Made by a program: the position numbers and the translations under genes
Origin: Paragonimus skrjabini miyazakii
Taxonomy: Eukaryota; Platyhelminthes; Trematoda; Plagiorchiida; Troglotrematidae
Length of the DNA: 64,000 bases
Assembly: GCA_014338405.1 (NCBI GenBank)
Contig: JTDE01003353.1
Location: 14,105-78,104 of the forward strand
Direction of reading: 5' to 3'
The notes under the pieces: model-generated
The model's input: only the letters and a program-made list of their open reading frames with translations
Databases searched by the model: none
Told to the model about the DNA's origin: nothing
Shown here: one piece after another, positions 44,749-56,529 of the stretch
Layout: every line of letters starts with the position of its first letter
Numbering within the stretch: the first letter of the stretch is position 1

Positions 44749-44880
44749 TTTGAACATCACCCCCAATTGATTGCAGCTGTCGCATTCCCATAGACTATCC
44801 AATCGGCCCCTTTCGAAAGGGGCCGACTGGATAGTCTATGGGAATGCGACAGCTGCAATCAATTGGGGGTGATGTTCAAA
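44749..44880. repeat. 132-bp near-perfect palindrome made of hammerhead-SINE tail
   Basis: The arms 44749-44814 and 44815-44880 are reverse complements over 66 bp with a single mismatch, centred on CCTTTCGAAAGG. Each arm is the SINE family tail (compare 26491-26556 on the same strand: TGAACATCA, CGCATTCCCATAGACT, CCCTTTCGAAA). The head and ribozyme are absent. A 12-bp direct repeat ATATCTTGGTTT at 44703-44714 and 44884-44895 brackets the palindrome and may be its target-site duplication. Confidence 0.9.
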
Positions 44881-44895
44881 CTGATATCTTGGTTT

Positions 44896-45734
44896 GTAAA
44901 AGATCATATGAATAGAGGTTTTATCCGTAACATTTTCATTAAAAAGAAATGCCCGATAATACATGTTCCAACATATCCCACCAAAACCGTGAGCTTTGAG
45001 CTGGGTTGACGTCGAGTTGAGACAAACCGATTGGAGCTATCGATTTGCCAAAAAAGAGCTTCCGTGTGATTTCATTCAGACAGAATATTGCTTTGTCAGT
45101 AAATACTGTCGAATATATATCCCTTCTTGATAAACACTACACGTGAAATGACTCCATTTTGTCTACACCCGACACCGGAAATACTGTACTCGGACCTCCT
45201 GGTATGGGCGATACTTATATCTTTTGAGTGTCCTGTGTACAGTGGACTTCGAAGTTTTACATTCTTGAGCGAGCCGACAAATGCCCTTTTGCTGACTGTT
45301 TTTTTTTACAAATGACAGAACATTATTGTCAGAACAAGTATGCGCAGTTGACCGCTTCTTTGCAGGTCATGAACACTGCCATTGCAACAAGCTTCTTCAT
45401 CAGCTCTCGTACTGATTTACAAGTAGCTGATCGCATACTCACATACTCTGTATTAAAAAACTCCGTAATGGTCTCTGCCACATTTTCACAACACAGGTCA
45501 AATAAATGAAAACCAGTTCAATATGTTGTTCAGTTGTCGGATTACTGATAGGCTGTTCACCAAGTCGCAGCCCAGCTATGTCATCTGATTGCAGCATGAT
45601 AATTCGCCCAGACGAAGCTGCGTTCGGCTACTGTCTGACAAACAGAACTACGAAAAGTGTGATCCAACACAATGCAACGGGAAAAATCAGGCAGGCAGAC
45701 AGAGACGCACAACGTACTATTCGTTTTTCATTTT
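44896..45734. other. Unassigned sequence between repeat copies
   Basis: Frames at 45127-45509 are short and unrecognised. If repeats A and B were the ends of one element this would be part of its interior, but no pol motif was found. Confidence 0.3.
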
Positions 45735-46590
45735 AAGATATCCCAAAGGAGTTCTCCGGGTTTCAACAGCGAACGGCGCCGCCGAATCAATGTGTGCATG
45801 GGTAAGGTGTCAGAAACAGGTTTTAGTTGGCTCTTACTGAGTGGGAGGATACAAATGCGCCGAAAACATGGTGTGAACAGGAGTTTTGGACTCTGTCCCA
45901 CAAGGAAGACGGTGCTGGCTAACACGTACGCGATGAACGCGGAGAGCGTGGGCGTGTTCGTACGACGTGGAACGCACACGGACAGCACGTCTGACAAACC
46001 AGTCTCTGATCTATGGGCCACCCCCTCAGACTAGCATAGGTTTCGGCCTAACTTGTCGTCCGTACGGTCGGATATGTCGCGCGAGCCCTGTCTGGAGCGT
46101 TAGAGCGACTGACATCGGACTAGCTGCTGAAAAGTACGGCTGAAACAGAATCCGGAGTCCAAATCAAAGGGCTTGCCCCAAAACAGTCATCCTAACCGAA
46201 TCCGGTTGGCGAGTGGCCGCAGCACACCGCTGTAACCACAGTCATCCCAGTCGGAACAGGGGTGAACGCGCATTTTAAGTCAAGTCGCTCGGCCCCATCG
46301 TTCTAGTGTTTCGGCCACCGTGGTGAATGATCGACAACACCTGGTTGATCATGCACGTCTCTAGAGAAGTATCAGGGCTTGAAAGGCAACGCTGGACTGG
46401 GGACCAGCTTGCGTCGGTGATTGTAAATGGACAAACTAAAAATACGTTGATTCCCTAACGGATTTTACAGTCACGATAATTTCTTCATCAAACGATAGAT
46501 AATGTAAGTTACATTCGTAACCGGTACAGATGTTCAAGTCACAAAGAGGTTGGTCGAAAACTGACATCAGCTGTGTTTTTAGATTTACCT
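45735..46590. repeat. Dispersed repeat, copy B
   Basis: This is the uninterrupted partner of copy A in the same orientation. It runs from AGATATCCCAAAGGAGTTCT to about GTCGAAAACTGACATCAGCT. Identity to copy A is modest (perhaps 60-70% by eye). Ends are not sharply defined, and neither TG...CA borders nor duplications were found. Confidence 0.5.
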
Positions 46591-48299
46591 GGCCATTTGT
46601 GTACTCTGACGTGACGTTTTATGGCTATGCTACCACAACGACAAGTGTCGCTTGACATGCCTCAGTTTTGTGGCCATGTTACTGGGCCGTGTTGTCCAAC
46701 CCTCTGTTAACATATCTTATTTGACCATGTCATCTGTTATGGATGCCGTGATGAAGGCAACTTGCTGCGTTATTGAGATCGGGGTGGACAGCTCGTTCAG
46801 AAATACCCAAATTGAGGTGCATTGTTCTCTGGAAACCTGCATTGTCTTGAAAAATGTGTAAATTGGACTGAAAGAAATACCATAGTGGAACCAGATCACA
46901 CTAGTTGATCGCGACTAAGAGGACAATGTATTGTTTTAGGGGAAACTGCTGCCGATGCTGAGACATTTTTCGTACACTACAGATGAACAACACACTGCAT
47001 ATAGAGATTACTGCATACCATTTGCTAGGACTGGCTACATCGTCCTGATGTACGCTCGTCGGTGCCGCTTACAGCATTATGCGAGACTGTTCATACATCC
47101 TGTACAACAAATACTCGGTCTCCATTCCTAGCGGAATTTTTAGACATTAGGCCTGGTTATCGCGTATTTATGACTTATGACAACTAAAGGTGAGGCCGAG
47201 ACACCCAGAATAATCGAGCGAACGCGGTCTCCAAGCCTGTATGAATAGTGTCCAGGGCCAGGTGGCAAACCATTGAAATTCCGCTCTAGCTTTGGGTAAT
47301 CCAGGCGTGACTCACGAGACGAACCACCTCATGTGAATAGCGTAGAGGTCTGCTGGTCATTGTGCCGATATAACAGTGTGACAAAACGCAGGCTAGGCGC
47401 AGGTGACAGAATTCCCCTACTATGGCTGGTCGAGATAAAGGTGGACACTGGGAGTGGTTCACTAAACACAAAAATTTGTCAACCGGTAGGTTACAATGAA
47501 CTGACCAAACAATTCACAATAGGACCCAACCATGGATGCACACAATCTGTCCACTTCGTTTCGCCAATATTTTCTGACAGGTACCTTACGAGGAATCGAA
47601 GTAGCCAGCAGTTCCAATTAGTTTCATTTGGAGATACACTTAAACAACAGCACGATGAAATATTCACGGGTAGAACCCAAATCATGAAATATGTTGATAC
47701 ATTGGTGTACCGAATAAAATTAGGTTAGCTAAGTGCACTGCATAATTTCTATGAGATTTTGTTGATTTATCAATTGACCTCACCAGGAATACACAAACGA
47801 TGAGCGCCGTTTTATCACAAGTGGATTGAGAATCGGTACTTTCACTTCAACGAAGGCGAGTCATGACTTGTAACCTTTCGAGCGAACAGTTCATTCAGTG
47901 TATGTGTGTGCGCCTTTCTATTAGTCACCATTCCCTGCTCTTTTCTGCTACCTTAGCGTGGTGGTCAGGCTTGTGTGCTGTTTCGATCCGGAGGGCTGTG
48001 CTGACTGCGACCTCGATCGTTGCAGGTTCAACCATGCCAGATTGGCCAAAGGGGACCAACCAGACAAAAGGCTGACGCGTCCGTTGTGAGACGTTTGTTT
48101 TGTATGGTGTGAGTGTGTTGTGTTTTGGTTCGGTTTGTTATTTTCTTTTTTGCCTGATCTGACTCTCTGTTTGTGTGATTGGTTTGTCTGTGCAGTATTA
48201 TCTATGTGTGAATGTGCCGAATATCTTGGGTTGTGACTGTGGAGCCTGTTCTAATTGGTTGACACTGATGCGTATGTGTGCGGTGTGTCACCTGCTGCC
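46591..48299. other. Unassigned; 3' part may be the LINE 5' UTR
   Basis: A 131-codon plus frame at 47333-47728 is unrecognised. At 47952-48035 a tRNA-like string (TAGCGTGGTGGTCAG, then GTTTCGATCCGGA and GCAGGTTCAACC) could be a SINE head or a relic. The region from about 48.1 kb on is probably upstream sequence of the LINE. Confidence 0.3.
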
Positions 48300-48400
48300 T
48301 TGCGGTACAGGCTGTTGAGCTAAAGGCTTTCGTTGAGGGCCCTAATCGCTCTCCTGTCTAGGTCTGGACGTCCTGGCAGTATCCTAAGCCCACAAAAACC

Positions 48401-49690
48401 ATGACTTTACAACAAAAACCAAATACCATACTGCATCGGCCGTCGCGCAAGATAAACCGGGTCGCCCTATCTGCTGCAAATGGCAGGGTGGATAGACGAA
48501 AATATGCTACTGCCAATCACTCACCCTCATACTGTCCCCCCAGTACTAATCCCCAAACAGATAATGCTGACTCAAGTTTCATTAATCCGAAGAGCAACCT
48601 GAAACAGGCCCGGGGATGCAAGGCGCTTTGTGTTGGAGCATGGAGCATGCGCACGATGCTGGATCGACACAGCTCCAGTGGACAGCCAGAACGGCGCACT
48701 GCACTGATCGCGATGGAACTGCGTCGCTATGGAATCGACGTAGCAGCCTTGAGCGAGACAAGGCTTGCGGACAAAGGTAAGTTATGGGAAGCAGGTGCTA
48801 GGTACACCTTCTACTGTATAGGTTACCCGACAGACGGTGGTCGGGAGCATGGTGTCTGTTTCGCAGTCGCTGATCGCATCAACGCTTTGATGATAGGCGA
48901 ACCGCACGACATCAACCCTCGAATGCTGTCTATGCGCCTGCGACTCGGTCGAGGTAAGTGTGCTACATTTGTTAGTGTTTATGGTCCAAATATGTGTCAC
49001 ACTGATGATACAAAGGATCAGTTCTATGACCAACTGTCCGCCACAATCCGGTCGGTGCTGGTGACTGATCGACTGTTTGTCTTGGGTGACTTGAACGCTC
49101 GGGTTGGGCGCGACTCGGTAGCTTGGCCGGGAGTCCTCGGACCCTACGGCATTGGTTCTGTCAATGAGAACGGTGATCGTCTGCTCCGCCTGTGTGCTAC
49201 TCACGAGCTGGCTATCACGAACACCCGATTCCAGCTGGATGCGAGCGACATCACGACGTGGACCCATCCGCGAAGCAGTCATCACCACTTGCTTGATTAC
49301 GTGATTGTGCAACAGTGCGACATTCGCGAAGTGCGTATCACGCGAGTGATGCGCGGCGCTGAATGTAACACCGATCATAGAATTGTTAGGACTAAATTAT
49401 TTATCCATGTACTCAGGTCTGTTTATTGTAGGTCTTCCGGACGACGGAACAAGTTGGATATCAAACGATTGGAAAACTGCGAGACGAAGACTGCTTTTCA
49501 ATGTGTAGTTGCCACTGGTCTGCGCGGCGCACCGGTATCCACTACTCTTGAGGGTATGTGGCAGTTTATCAAGGGACGGATCACGACGGCAAACACCGAG
49601 ACTATTGGCGTCAAACGCCAGAAACGTCCGGACTGGTTCGACGACAACAATGCGGTTATCGCCGAACTGGTACGAGAGAAGAATACCGCG
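48401..49690 (+). CDS. LINE apurinic-type endonuclease domain, intact
   Basis: From ATG 48401 the frame runs about 430 codons to the frameshift near 49680. The N-terminal 70 residues are low complexity. The endonuclease starts at CVGAWSMRTMLD (about 48630) and carries ALSETRLAD (metal-binding Glu), FVLGDLNARVGRD at about 49078 (Asp/Asn pair), TWTHPRSSHHHLLDYVIV at about 49255, and the C-terminal TDHR pair in place of SDH. These are all the catalytic positions expected of the family. The enzyme would nick target DNA to prime reverse transcription. The frame then reads nonsense to 49801 because of the shift. Confidence 0.85.
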
Positions 49691-51855
49691 CTTGCTACTC
49701 CACGGTGGACCCGGACAACGGAACGAAGAAGGCGACGTTCCGAGGTATCCGCTGTCAACCGGTCGAGCGTGTTCACGGAATCAAGGACAACTGGTGGATG
49801 AAACAGGGCGAGCGGATGCAGGGCTTCGCAGATCGTCGACAACATAAGGAGTTCTACGATTCGCTCCAAGCGATATTCGGCCCATCTATCCAGTCTACTA
49901 AAGCACTGGTAGACGTGGACACCGGTTGTTCATGCACCCAGCCAGAGGACATCATGAAGGACTGGCGCAAACACTTTGGTGGCCTACTAAATCGTCCTTC
50001 TACCATTGATTGGGTGAACGTAAACAGCCTGCTGCAACACGCCATCGGGCCCTCACTTGCTCTCGCTCCTGATTTACTAGAATTACAGAGAGCGATTGGT
50101 CAACTTCGCAACGGTAAAGCTGCAGGTGAAGATGGATTGCCAGGCGAAATCCTGAAGAATGGCGGGCCGGCGATGGAACGTGCACTGCTCCAGCTGGTTC
50201 ACTCCATCTGGGAGCACGAGGAGATGCCAAAAGATTTCAAGGATGCTGTGATAGTACCTTTGTTTAAAGGTAAGGGTAACAAACAATGCCCCGACAGCTA
50301 TCAGGGCATCAGTCTGCTGAGCTGCGCAGGCAAGATGTCTGTCAGAGTCCTTCTGAACCGGCTGAATACGGATGTCTTAGAGGTCAATGTTCCTGAGGAG
50401 CAATGTGGATTCCGGGCGAATAAGAGTACGAACGACTTGGTGTTTGCTGCTCGACAGCTTCAGGAGAAGTGCCGGGAACACAACCAGCCCCTGTATGCCT
50501 TCTTCGTCGACTTCACCAAGGCGTTCGATTCCATGAGCCGCAAGGCGCTGTGGACGGTGCTTGGTAAGTTGGGATGTCCTGGTAAGTTCGTCAGTTTGAT
50601 TGGATTGTTACATTTGGGCATGAGGGCGAAGGTGCAATCGTGTGGATCTACTTTTGATGACTTTGACATTGTCACTGGCGTGAAGCAGGGTTGTATCCTG
50701 GCTCCATCCCTATTAAGCTTATATTCGACTGCCATGCTGACAGTTGTTTTTCAGGACTCTGAGGAGGACGGTGTTGAGGTTGAGTACCGGACAGATGGGC
50801 TCTTACTGAATATTCGACGTTTCGGCGCCCCAACCCGGTTACATACCTCAACGATGCGCATGCTTCTGTTCGCAAATGACAGCGCGTGGTTTGCACATAG
50901 CGAGGACGAACTACAATGACTGGCCACGGCTTTTGCGACCATGGCATCCAAGTTTAGACTGGATATCATCACAAGTAAGACATTTTATTTCTTTTAGCCT
51001 TCTTCGGGCAGAGGTGTTGTCTGTGCACATTTACCCCAAATTCGTATCAATGGAGATGTTGTCGACAGCTGCACAGATTTCTGCTACTTGGGTAGCAATC
51101 TACCCACCGATCTGTCCTTGGACCGCGAGTTGAGAGCTCGTATGGCAAAGGCTAGTACTGCTTTCGGACGTCTTGAAAGACGTGTTTGGAAGAACCGCAG
51201 CCTGAAGCTGAGCACTAAGTTCTCTGTCTACCGTCCAATGGTGCTGTCTATACTACCGTACAGCAGTCAAACGTGGACATTATATCAACGGAACGTGCGT
51301 TATCTGGGCCGCTTTCATTTACAATGTTTAAGACGCATCTTGGGTAATCGTTGTTCGGGCATGATTCCCAACATTGATGTACTGCGGCGAGCGGACATGA
51401 ACCAGATGGAAGCCCTGCTGATGTTGAATCAGCTTCGCTGGCTGTGTCACATCCGTCGGATGGGCGATGACCGCATCCCGAAACAGCCGCTGTATGGACA
51501 ACTGAGATCGGGTAAGCGAAATCCTGGTGGTCAAAAGCGGAGATACCAGGATGCTGTGCAGGTAAGTCTTTCTCGTTGTAAAACTGATTATAGATGTTGG
51601 CAAGACTTAGCGTTGAACCGGACTGCCTGGAGGAATACGATTCGGACGGGCTTCCGCGAGTTCACCGAGCAGTTATTGAGCGGCCGAGAATGAAAGCGCG
51701 CGGTACGCAAGGGAACCATCGGTGCCATTGGTCGTGGTGACATGACTGTTTGGCATTGCGATGCGTGCGGCCGCGAATGCGCCGGCCGATTGGGATTAGT
51801 TGGTCACCAGGGTAATCATAGTGCACCGTCGGTGAAGAGACAACGAGTACGTTAG
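49680..51855 (+). pseudogene. LINE reverse transcriptase with FAND box, three stops, zinc-finger end
   Basis: After the frameshift the second frame reads STVDPDNGTKKATFRGIRCQ and then the RT: RNGKAAGEDGLPGEILKNGG, QGISLLSCAGKMSVRVLLNR, FVDFTKAFDSMSRKAL (first Asp intact) and TGVKQGCILAPSLLSLYSTA. The catalytic YADD reads FAND at 50869-50880, so one essential Asp is lost. Stops are TGA 50917-50919, TAG near 50996 and TGA 51691-51693. Between and after them the frame stays open with the C-terminal block (LLMLNQLRWLCHIRRM, NPGGQKRRYQDAV). The last 35 codons form a C-x2-C-x12-H-x3-H zinc finger (CDACGRECAGRLGLVGHQGN). Such a finger closes many elements of this type and probably binds nucleic acid. 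Confidence 0.8.
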
Positions 51856-51860
51856 ACTCA

Positions 51861-53204
51861 GGTAGGTCATATCAGCATATCCATTCTGCTTTTGTTAACT
51901 ATTACATCGACCAAGACTATGGCCGTTTGACAACTAATCCGCTCCTCTTTTCAGAAACTTGAGTGTCTATAGTCTTGTACCCATCCTTTCCTTGGGCTTT
52001 GTTGGTTCATTGAACAATGAATCGTCTGTCTGATCCTTTCGTAGTTCAAATTTGAATTTTGTTTTTCAACTTTATCCTCTCCAGAATGCATTAACATACA
52101 TTCGTGTACTGAAATGCTTCTTGTATTACATTTCACACATTTTTCTTCCTAGTATAGATCTTGTCATTACAGTCTCTCTCTCTATTTATTTCCCGAGAGA
52201 TAAGGGTTTCCTTTTCGTGCTAGCCATTCAGTTGGCTAACCAGCATTAGCCGGCTGGACACAGAAGCCTCACTCACACACCTAGTGGTCTTGTTCCTTCG
52301 GGTTTACACCGGATACGTGGTGTGTGAGTGGAACCGTAAGTGGTACAGCGCAAGCCACTTGGGGTAATGGTTTAAAGCACAGGCGTCCTTTGGCTTCGAT
52401 CGCTGTGACAGACTAATCTGTTTCGGATGCCGCCAACCACAAACACACACGCTCAGTGCTCACCGTGTAATTGTTGGCCTGTACCCCCGTCAGAATGGCA
52501 ACTGGGTATAGGCGGGCTAGCTTCGTTTGTTTTGTACACCCGGCGGGTCCATCTCCTATCACCACGTATGAGCCAATCTGTGTGTCTCTCAGTCTACCCA
52601 TGTGCATATTAGCCGCACGACTTCCGTTCGCCATCGTAATCCAGAGGAACTTATTGGGACACCTTAAATTGGCATCGAGACACGGGAAGCAGACATCGAA
52701 TCATCTCATACCGGAAAAGGTTTATTGGTCTATATTCATTGCAAACGTAACAGTCTGATTCGGCTGTTGTGGTGATCGCGATTGCTGATTGTATTCGAAC
52801 AATACTACCCCGCGTTTATTGTCTTAATCTTCGCGACTACAGCCCGTCAAGAACGTGCCGATTGCTTTTTGCCATTGGTTCGACAGTGTTCAATCTAGTG
52901 AGCCACTGAAGCGCCAGGCAAATACGCGATGGTTTTGATCTTCCCACCTCAAATTCGCTAACCAACTGCTTTGCGTATTTTCACTTACTTAATTTGTTTC
53001 AACTCCGAATACCATGAAGTCGTAACTTCATCCACGGCTCCAGTCATCAGTGTCTACTGCGTCCAGGCCAGCATTGGGCATCAGCCGGTTCATTACTTGC
53101 TATTCTTCTCAGTCGCTTGACTACTACAGCTGCATTTGCATAAAGCAAACGTACCACCAGTTTACTAGTTATCAGTAGTGAATTCTTGATTAGTATGAAT
53201 TGTC
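51861..53204. other. Unassigned sequence
   Basis: A short inverted pair (ACTCACACACC near 52270, GGTGTGTGAGT near 52320) and a faint tRNA-like string near 52357-52400 are all I can see. Confidence 0.35.
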
Positions 53205-53420
53205 TGTGGCTGTCGCATTCCAACAGAATCTTTAGAAAACGTCATTCGAAAGGAGGCGTTTGACTCGAGCTAGGTTGTTGTTAGCGCTCGTCAGTATTAC
53301 TGATCCTTGTCCAAACCGGGATTAGAATTCTGGCTACGCTCTCGTGAAACGACCGTGTTGACTATTACACCAATGACCTCACTATGGGTGTGATTGAGCT
53401 ATCGTACACTAATTCTGAGC
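53205..53420 (-). mobile_element. Hammerhead SINE copy 3
   Basis: The minus strand carries a degenerate A-box (GGTGTAATAGTCAACACGG), a B-box AGAATTCTAATCCCGG, the 45-nt ribozyme block (53300-53256), then TTTCGAATGAC and the tail with GTCGCATTCC read on the plus strand near 53212. The outermost ends are divergent. It lies outside the RFX-like gene. Confidence 0.7.
53256..53300 (-). ncRNA. Hammerhead ribozyme relic, SINE copy 3
   Basis: The core CTGACGA and the CTCGAGTC stem III/cleavage segment are intact. The stem I arms GTAATA and AAACGC no longer pair, stem II is lost, and the GAAA box reads CTAG. The length is 45 nt, as in all other copies. Inactive by sequence. Confidence 0.6.
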
Positions 53421-53444
53421 CACATGAACTTGAGTACTGGTGTC

Positions 53445-53480
53445 ATGGACCAAATTAAACAAATGGACCAAATTAAACAA
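53445..53480. repeat. 18-bp tandem duplication
   Basis: ATGGACCAAATTAAACAA occurs twice in direct succession without mismatch. Perfect identity points to a recent slippage event. Confidence 0.9.
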
Positions 53481-53959
53481 GGAGTTCAGGCACTGTGAGT
53501 CTTGCCAGTAATAAGGGTACGATCTGGATAAGGTGACCAACCGTTAGAGAGTGGAGAGCTGACCACCGCTTGAAGACCACGACCATCAAACCTGTGTTAG
53601 ACCATATCCGTCTATGCTATAGGAACTTCTTTCCGGTTCCTCACTATCGCGTCCCGAACGCTTACCAGGACGTTATTGTCCCTAATGACGAAGCCGAGAA
53701 TAACGTCTTTAATGACGTTCCTCAGATTTCGACGTTGACTGGAGACAAGTTACTCCACTCCTGAATTCCACGAAATTGGGATGGTGGTAGTTAAATTCGG
53801 AATGTTCAGTTCACCGAAGAGAATTGCGATATGGATGTAGTTGACTGGCTTTTTTGGAATGTGAATCCACTGGAGAACAAACTGACGGAATGTACTGACT
53901 ATAGCTTTGTGTGTGTTATGGTGGACTCAGCTTAGAATTTGTTAATGATTCATCTTTGA

Positions 53960-54440
53960 GACTAGGCACTGTCTTAGCAGTTAGATACGCTGATGTGATT
54001 TCAGAGGTGGTGATTAGTGAATGTGACAAATTTCTAGGCGAACAGGATACCTAGATAGGTCACCTTGACGAAGGCGCTAGGTGAATGAATAATGTCAGGG
54101 ACGAACTGAATAAATCTTTCAGCTATAAATGCCATTTTACGCTTAAGGGCGCCACCAGTGATCCTGAGTTGACTTCCGAGTGTTAATTTTTAGTACTGCT
54201 AGCTGTAGAGCACCAGATGCGGCTGCAAGTGTGTCCAAGAGACTCGTCGGATTCTCTGACCGGAGGCTCAGATTACTGTCGTAAGCAAAACAGCTGATCA
54301 TGCTGTGGTGTAACTGGTAAGCAAGTTCCGACTGCGATAGAACTATTCTCTCAACCCATGTCGTGATAAATAGCAGAGGAACACAATGTTGGGACAAAAA
54401 ACCGGAGACTGCAACCGTGACTGACAAGTTTGATAAGCAT
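53960..54440 (-). mobile_element. Decayed LINE RT remnant, R2-like
   Basis: The minus strand reads VPLLFITTWVERIVLSQSEL (compare the GDPLSPLLFN...VMD segment of RTs). It continues ISCFAYDSNLSLRSENPTSL over the FADD box (now FAYD), LAAASGALQLAVLKINTRKS, and after a shift FVKVTYLGILF. The order and the TYLGI motif suit R2-type RTs better than the other LINEs here. The family is uncertain and the copy is dead. Confidence 0.45.
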
Positions 54441-56529
54441 GAAAAATATGATATGATGTGATCGATGTGATCGTTTGAGCAGATTTGTTGATTGAATCCT
54501 GTGATATTGCACGGAATGCCTTAAACGAACCAATGGAAATTGCATAAATATTGAAATATGTTGACTAATATTTCCGGTGCGGTGCTTGAATTTATGATGT
54601 CGATTTGAGTCAGCCAATTCGGTGTGAACGCGGACTGAAAAGTGAGTAAATGCAATTATATGCTTCTAATGACAGCCAGTATTTTGTGTCTCAGAGTACC
54701 AAAACTGAAGATGTGGTACCTAATCGCAGCTTACTAGAAGAGGTTCGATTGATTACTGTAAGTACAAGCGCGATGCGTGAGGTGAAAATTTGAATTGGAC
54801 AACATTCGTTAGCATAGAAAGGTTAAAGTCTCCAGTCAAAACATCTGCTTTCATACAGTTAAAATTTTCGATCAGATACTTGCGCAAACTTAAGGGGGAA
54901 TTTTCCATTGTTGTGGGCAAATGGGGTTGCGCCTGATTCTCGGTCATCACCTGCCTGGAAAGCCTTTCCTGGACAGCAGTAGAAATGTGGTACTGAAAAG
55001 TGTGAAACTGAAAGGGTTGGGAAACAAATTATATACTCCTAGTAATGTTAGAAGAAAATATTGGAAGTACTCATATCTAGCTTGTTCTGATACCTACAGA
55101 TTCAACCAAAAGGAAAAAAGGAGAAGGCACGAGGTGAGTATGATGAAAGTCTATTAGATGCATGGCTTAGCTGAACCTTTTCACAATAGACGATCTAGCA
55201 AGGAACCAACCCATACATCGTATTAATATACCACATCCCGGTTGGACGAACAGCTTCAATGCTAAACCTTCAGTTATTCGCCAAGTTCTTTGTTCTGTAT
55301 TACACCAATTGGCTTGCAGTTTATGACTTCGTACGTGCATTGGGATTAACCAATGACAGGCTTTGAATTCTTTAATACTGATATCTATCTTGGTCGCTGT
55401 TAGAGACACTCCATGCGAAGAAGGCGTGAGATCTTCGAGTACTTTAAACAACACCAGAAAGGTTACAAACGAAGTGAGTTTGTTGGAACAGTCCACAACA
55501 AATCTAAACAATGGTTTGCATAACTAATATGTTTCTACATCAGTTGTCTATAGTACAGTGACAATTTGATTGTTAACACAGTGCATGTTTTCTTTTCAAT
55601 TTGTTACTCTCAGTTTCCTGGTCTCCTAACGTTAAGGATAGCCACTCATTTCAACACATGACTTGTTCTTTTCAATTCACTCGATACTAAATGTGTGCAC
55701 CGCTGTACATTGTACGACACTCCTTTCCCATCTGAAATTCTTTGAATTCATAGCATCTACAGACGGATTCTTTCTGATCGATTCGGTGCTAGCCCTCGAG
55801 TCATCTTTTCTCTCGTGGTTCGTTCCTCCGGTACATTCTACTACTGTTTCATTTCACTGTCACGTACACCTGTTGTCTCGCCGTCCTGCGACTATGTATA
55901 CCAGGCCTTGGTTGGAAAATACCACACACGGACCTCTTCATTTAAGCGTAAACCATCTTGAAAACAAGCAGGTGGTAAACGTGGGTCTCGATATTTAACT
56001 TTTTCTCCTGAATGTACCCACGAAGCCTTCATATTTCACTTAGCTATTCTTTCTCGGAAAATAATAATGTTTTGGCAAAATCGTTACAGTATGACCATAT
56101 TACAAAGTTTTGAAACACTGAGATTCGAGAGGTTCTACCAAACATCTACTGAAAGATATATTTTTTAGTCATTTTTAGCCATATGGGTCTTGATTCGTAA
56201 TGAACAATTCTCCAAATTTACGTATCACTTCATTCAGCAACCGGTTTTTACGGGTTGGAATCGATCTAGATGCTTTTACTCTAATTTGTTTAAGCTGTGG
56301 TTTGCGCTTCCACATTAGTGGAAAAATCATAATTTGTTACGAGTTTACCATGACTCAGCTCAATCACAGTGTCAGAACGGTCACGAAATTCCCCCCCCCC
56401 ACCATCGTCTGACGTGCGTCGGGAGAGACAACGGAAGTCCGTCTGACTACGTAACCATCGATTCGGACATCATATTTTACCGGGCCATTAACTTTAAGAG
56501 TAAATCACTGACGGTGTGAACGATCACTG
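54441..56529. other. Unassigned sequence
   Basis: Frames at 55167-55511 and 55663-55998 are unrecognised. A C10 homopolymer at 56391-56400 is the only repeat noted. Confidence 0.35.

Larger units (their letters stand above)
48300..51860 (+). mobile_element. Nearly complete RTE-like LINE (endonuclease, RT, C2H2 finger)
   Basis: The element has an apurinic-type endonuclease, a reverse transcriptase, a C-terminal region and a terminal zinc finger in the expected order over 3.5 kb. The endonuclease resembles the type annotated in many animals as craniofacial-development-protein-2-like, an RTE-derived name. It has one frameshift between the domains, three in-frame stops and a mutated RT catalytic box, so it cannot move by itself. 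It is unrelated at family level to the LINEs at 3.3 and 34.9 kb. The ends are estimated, and no target-site duplication was found. Confidence 0.85.

Noticed and set aside
50968..50995. GTAAGA...TTTCTTTTAG inside the LINE RT, looking like a tiny intron
   Set aside because: About 23 bases is too short for splicing, and the frame aligns with the ordinary coding region of the family, so it is mutated coding sequence.
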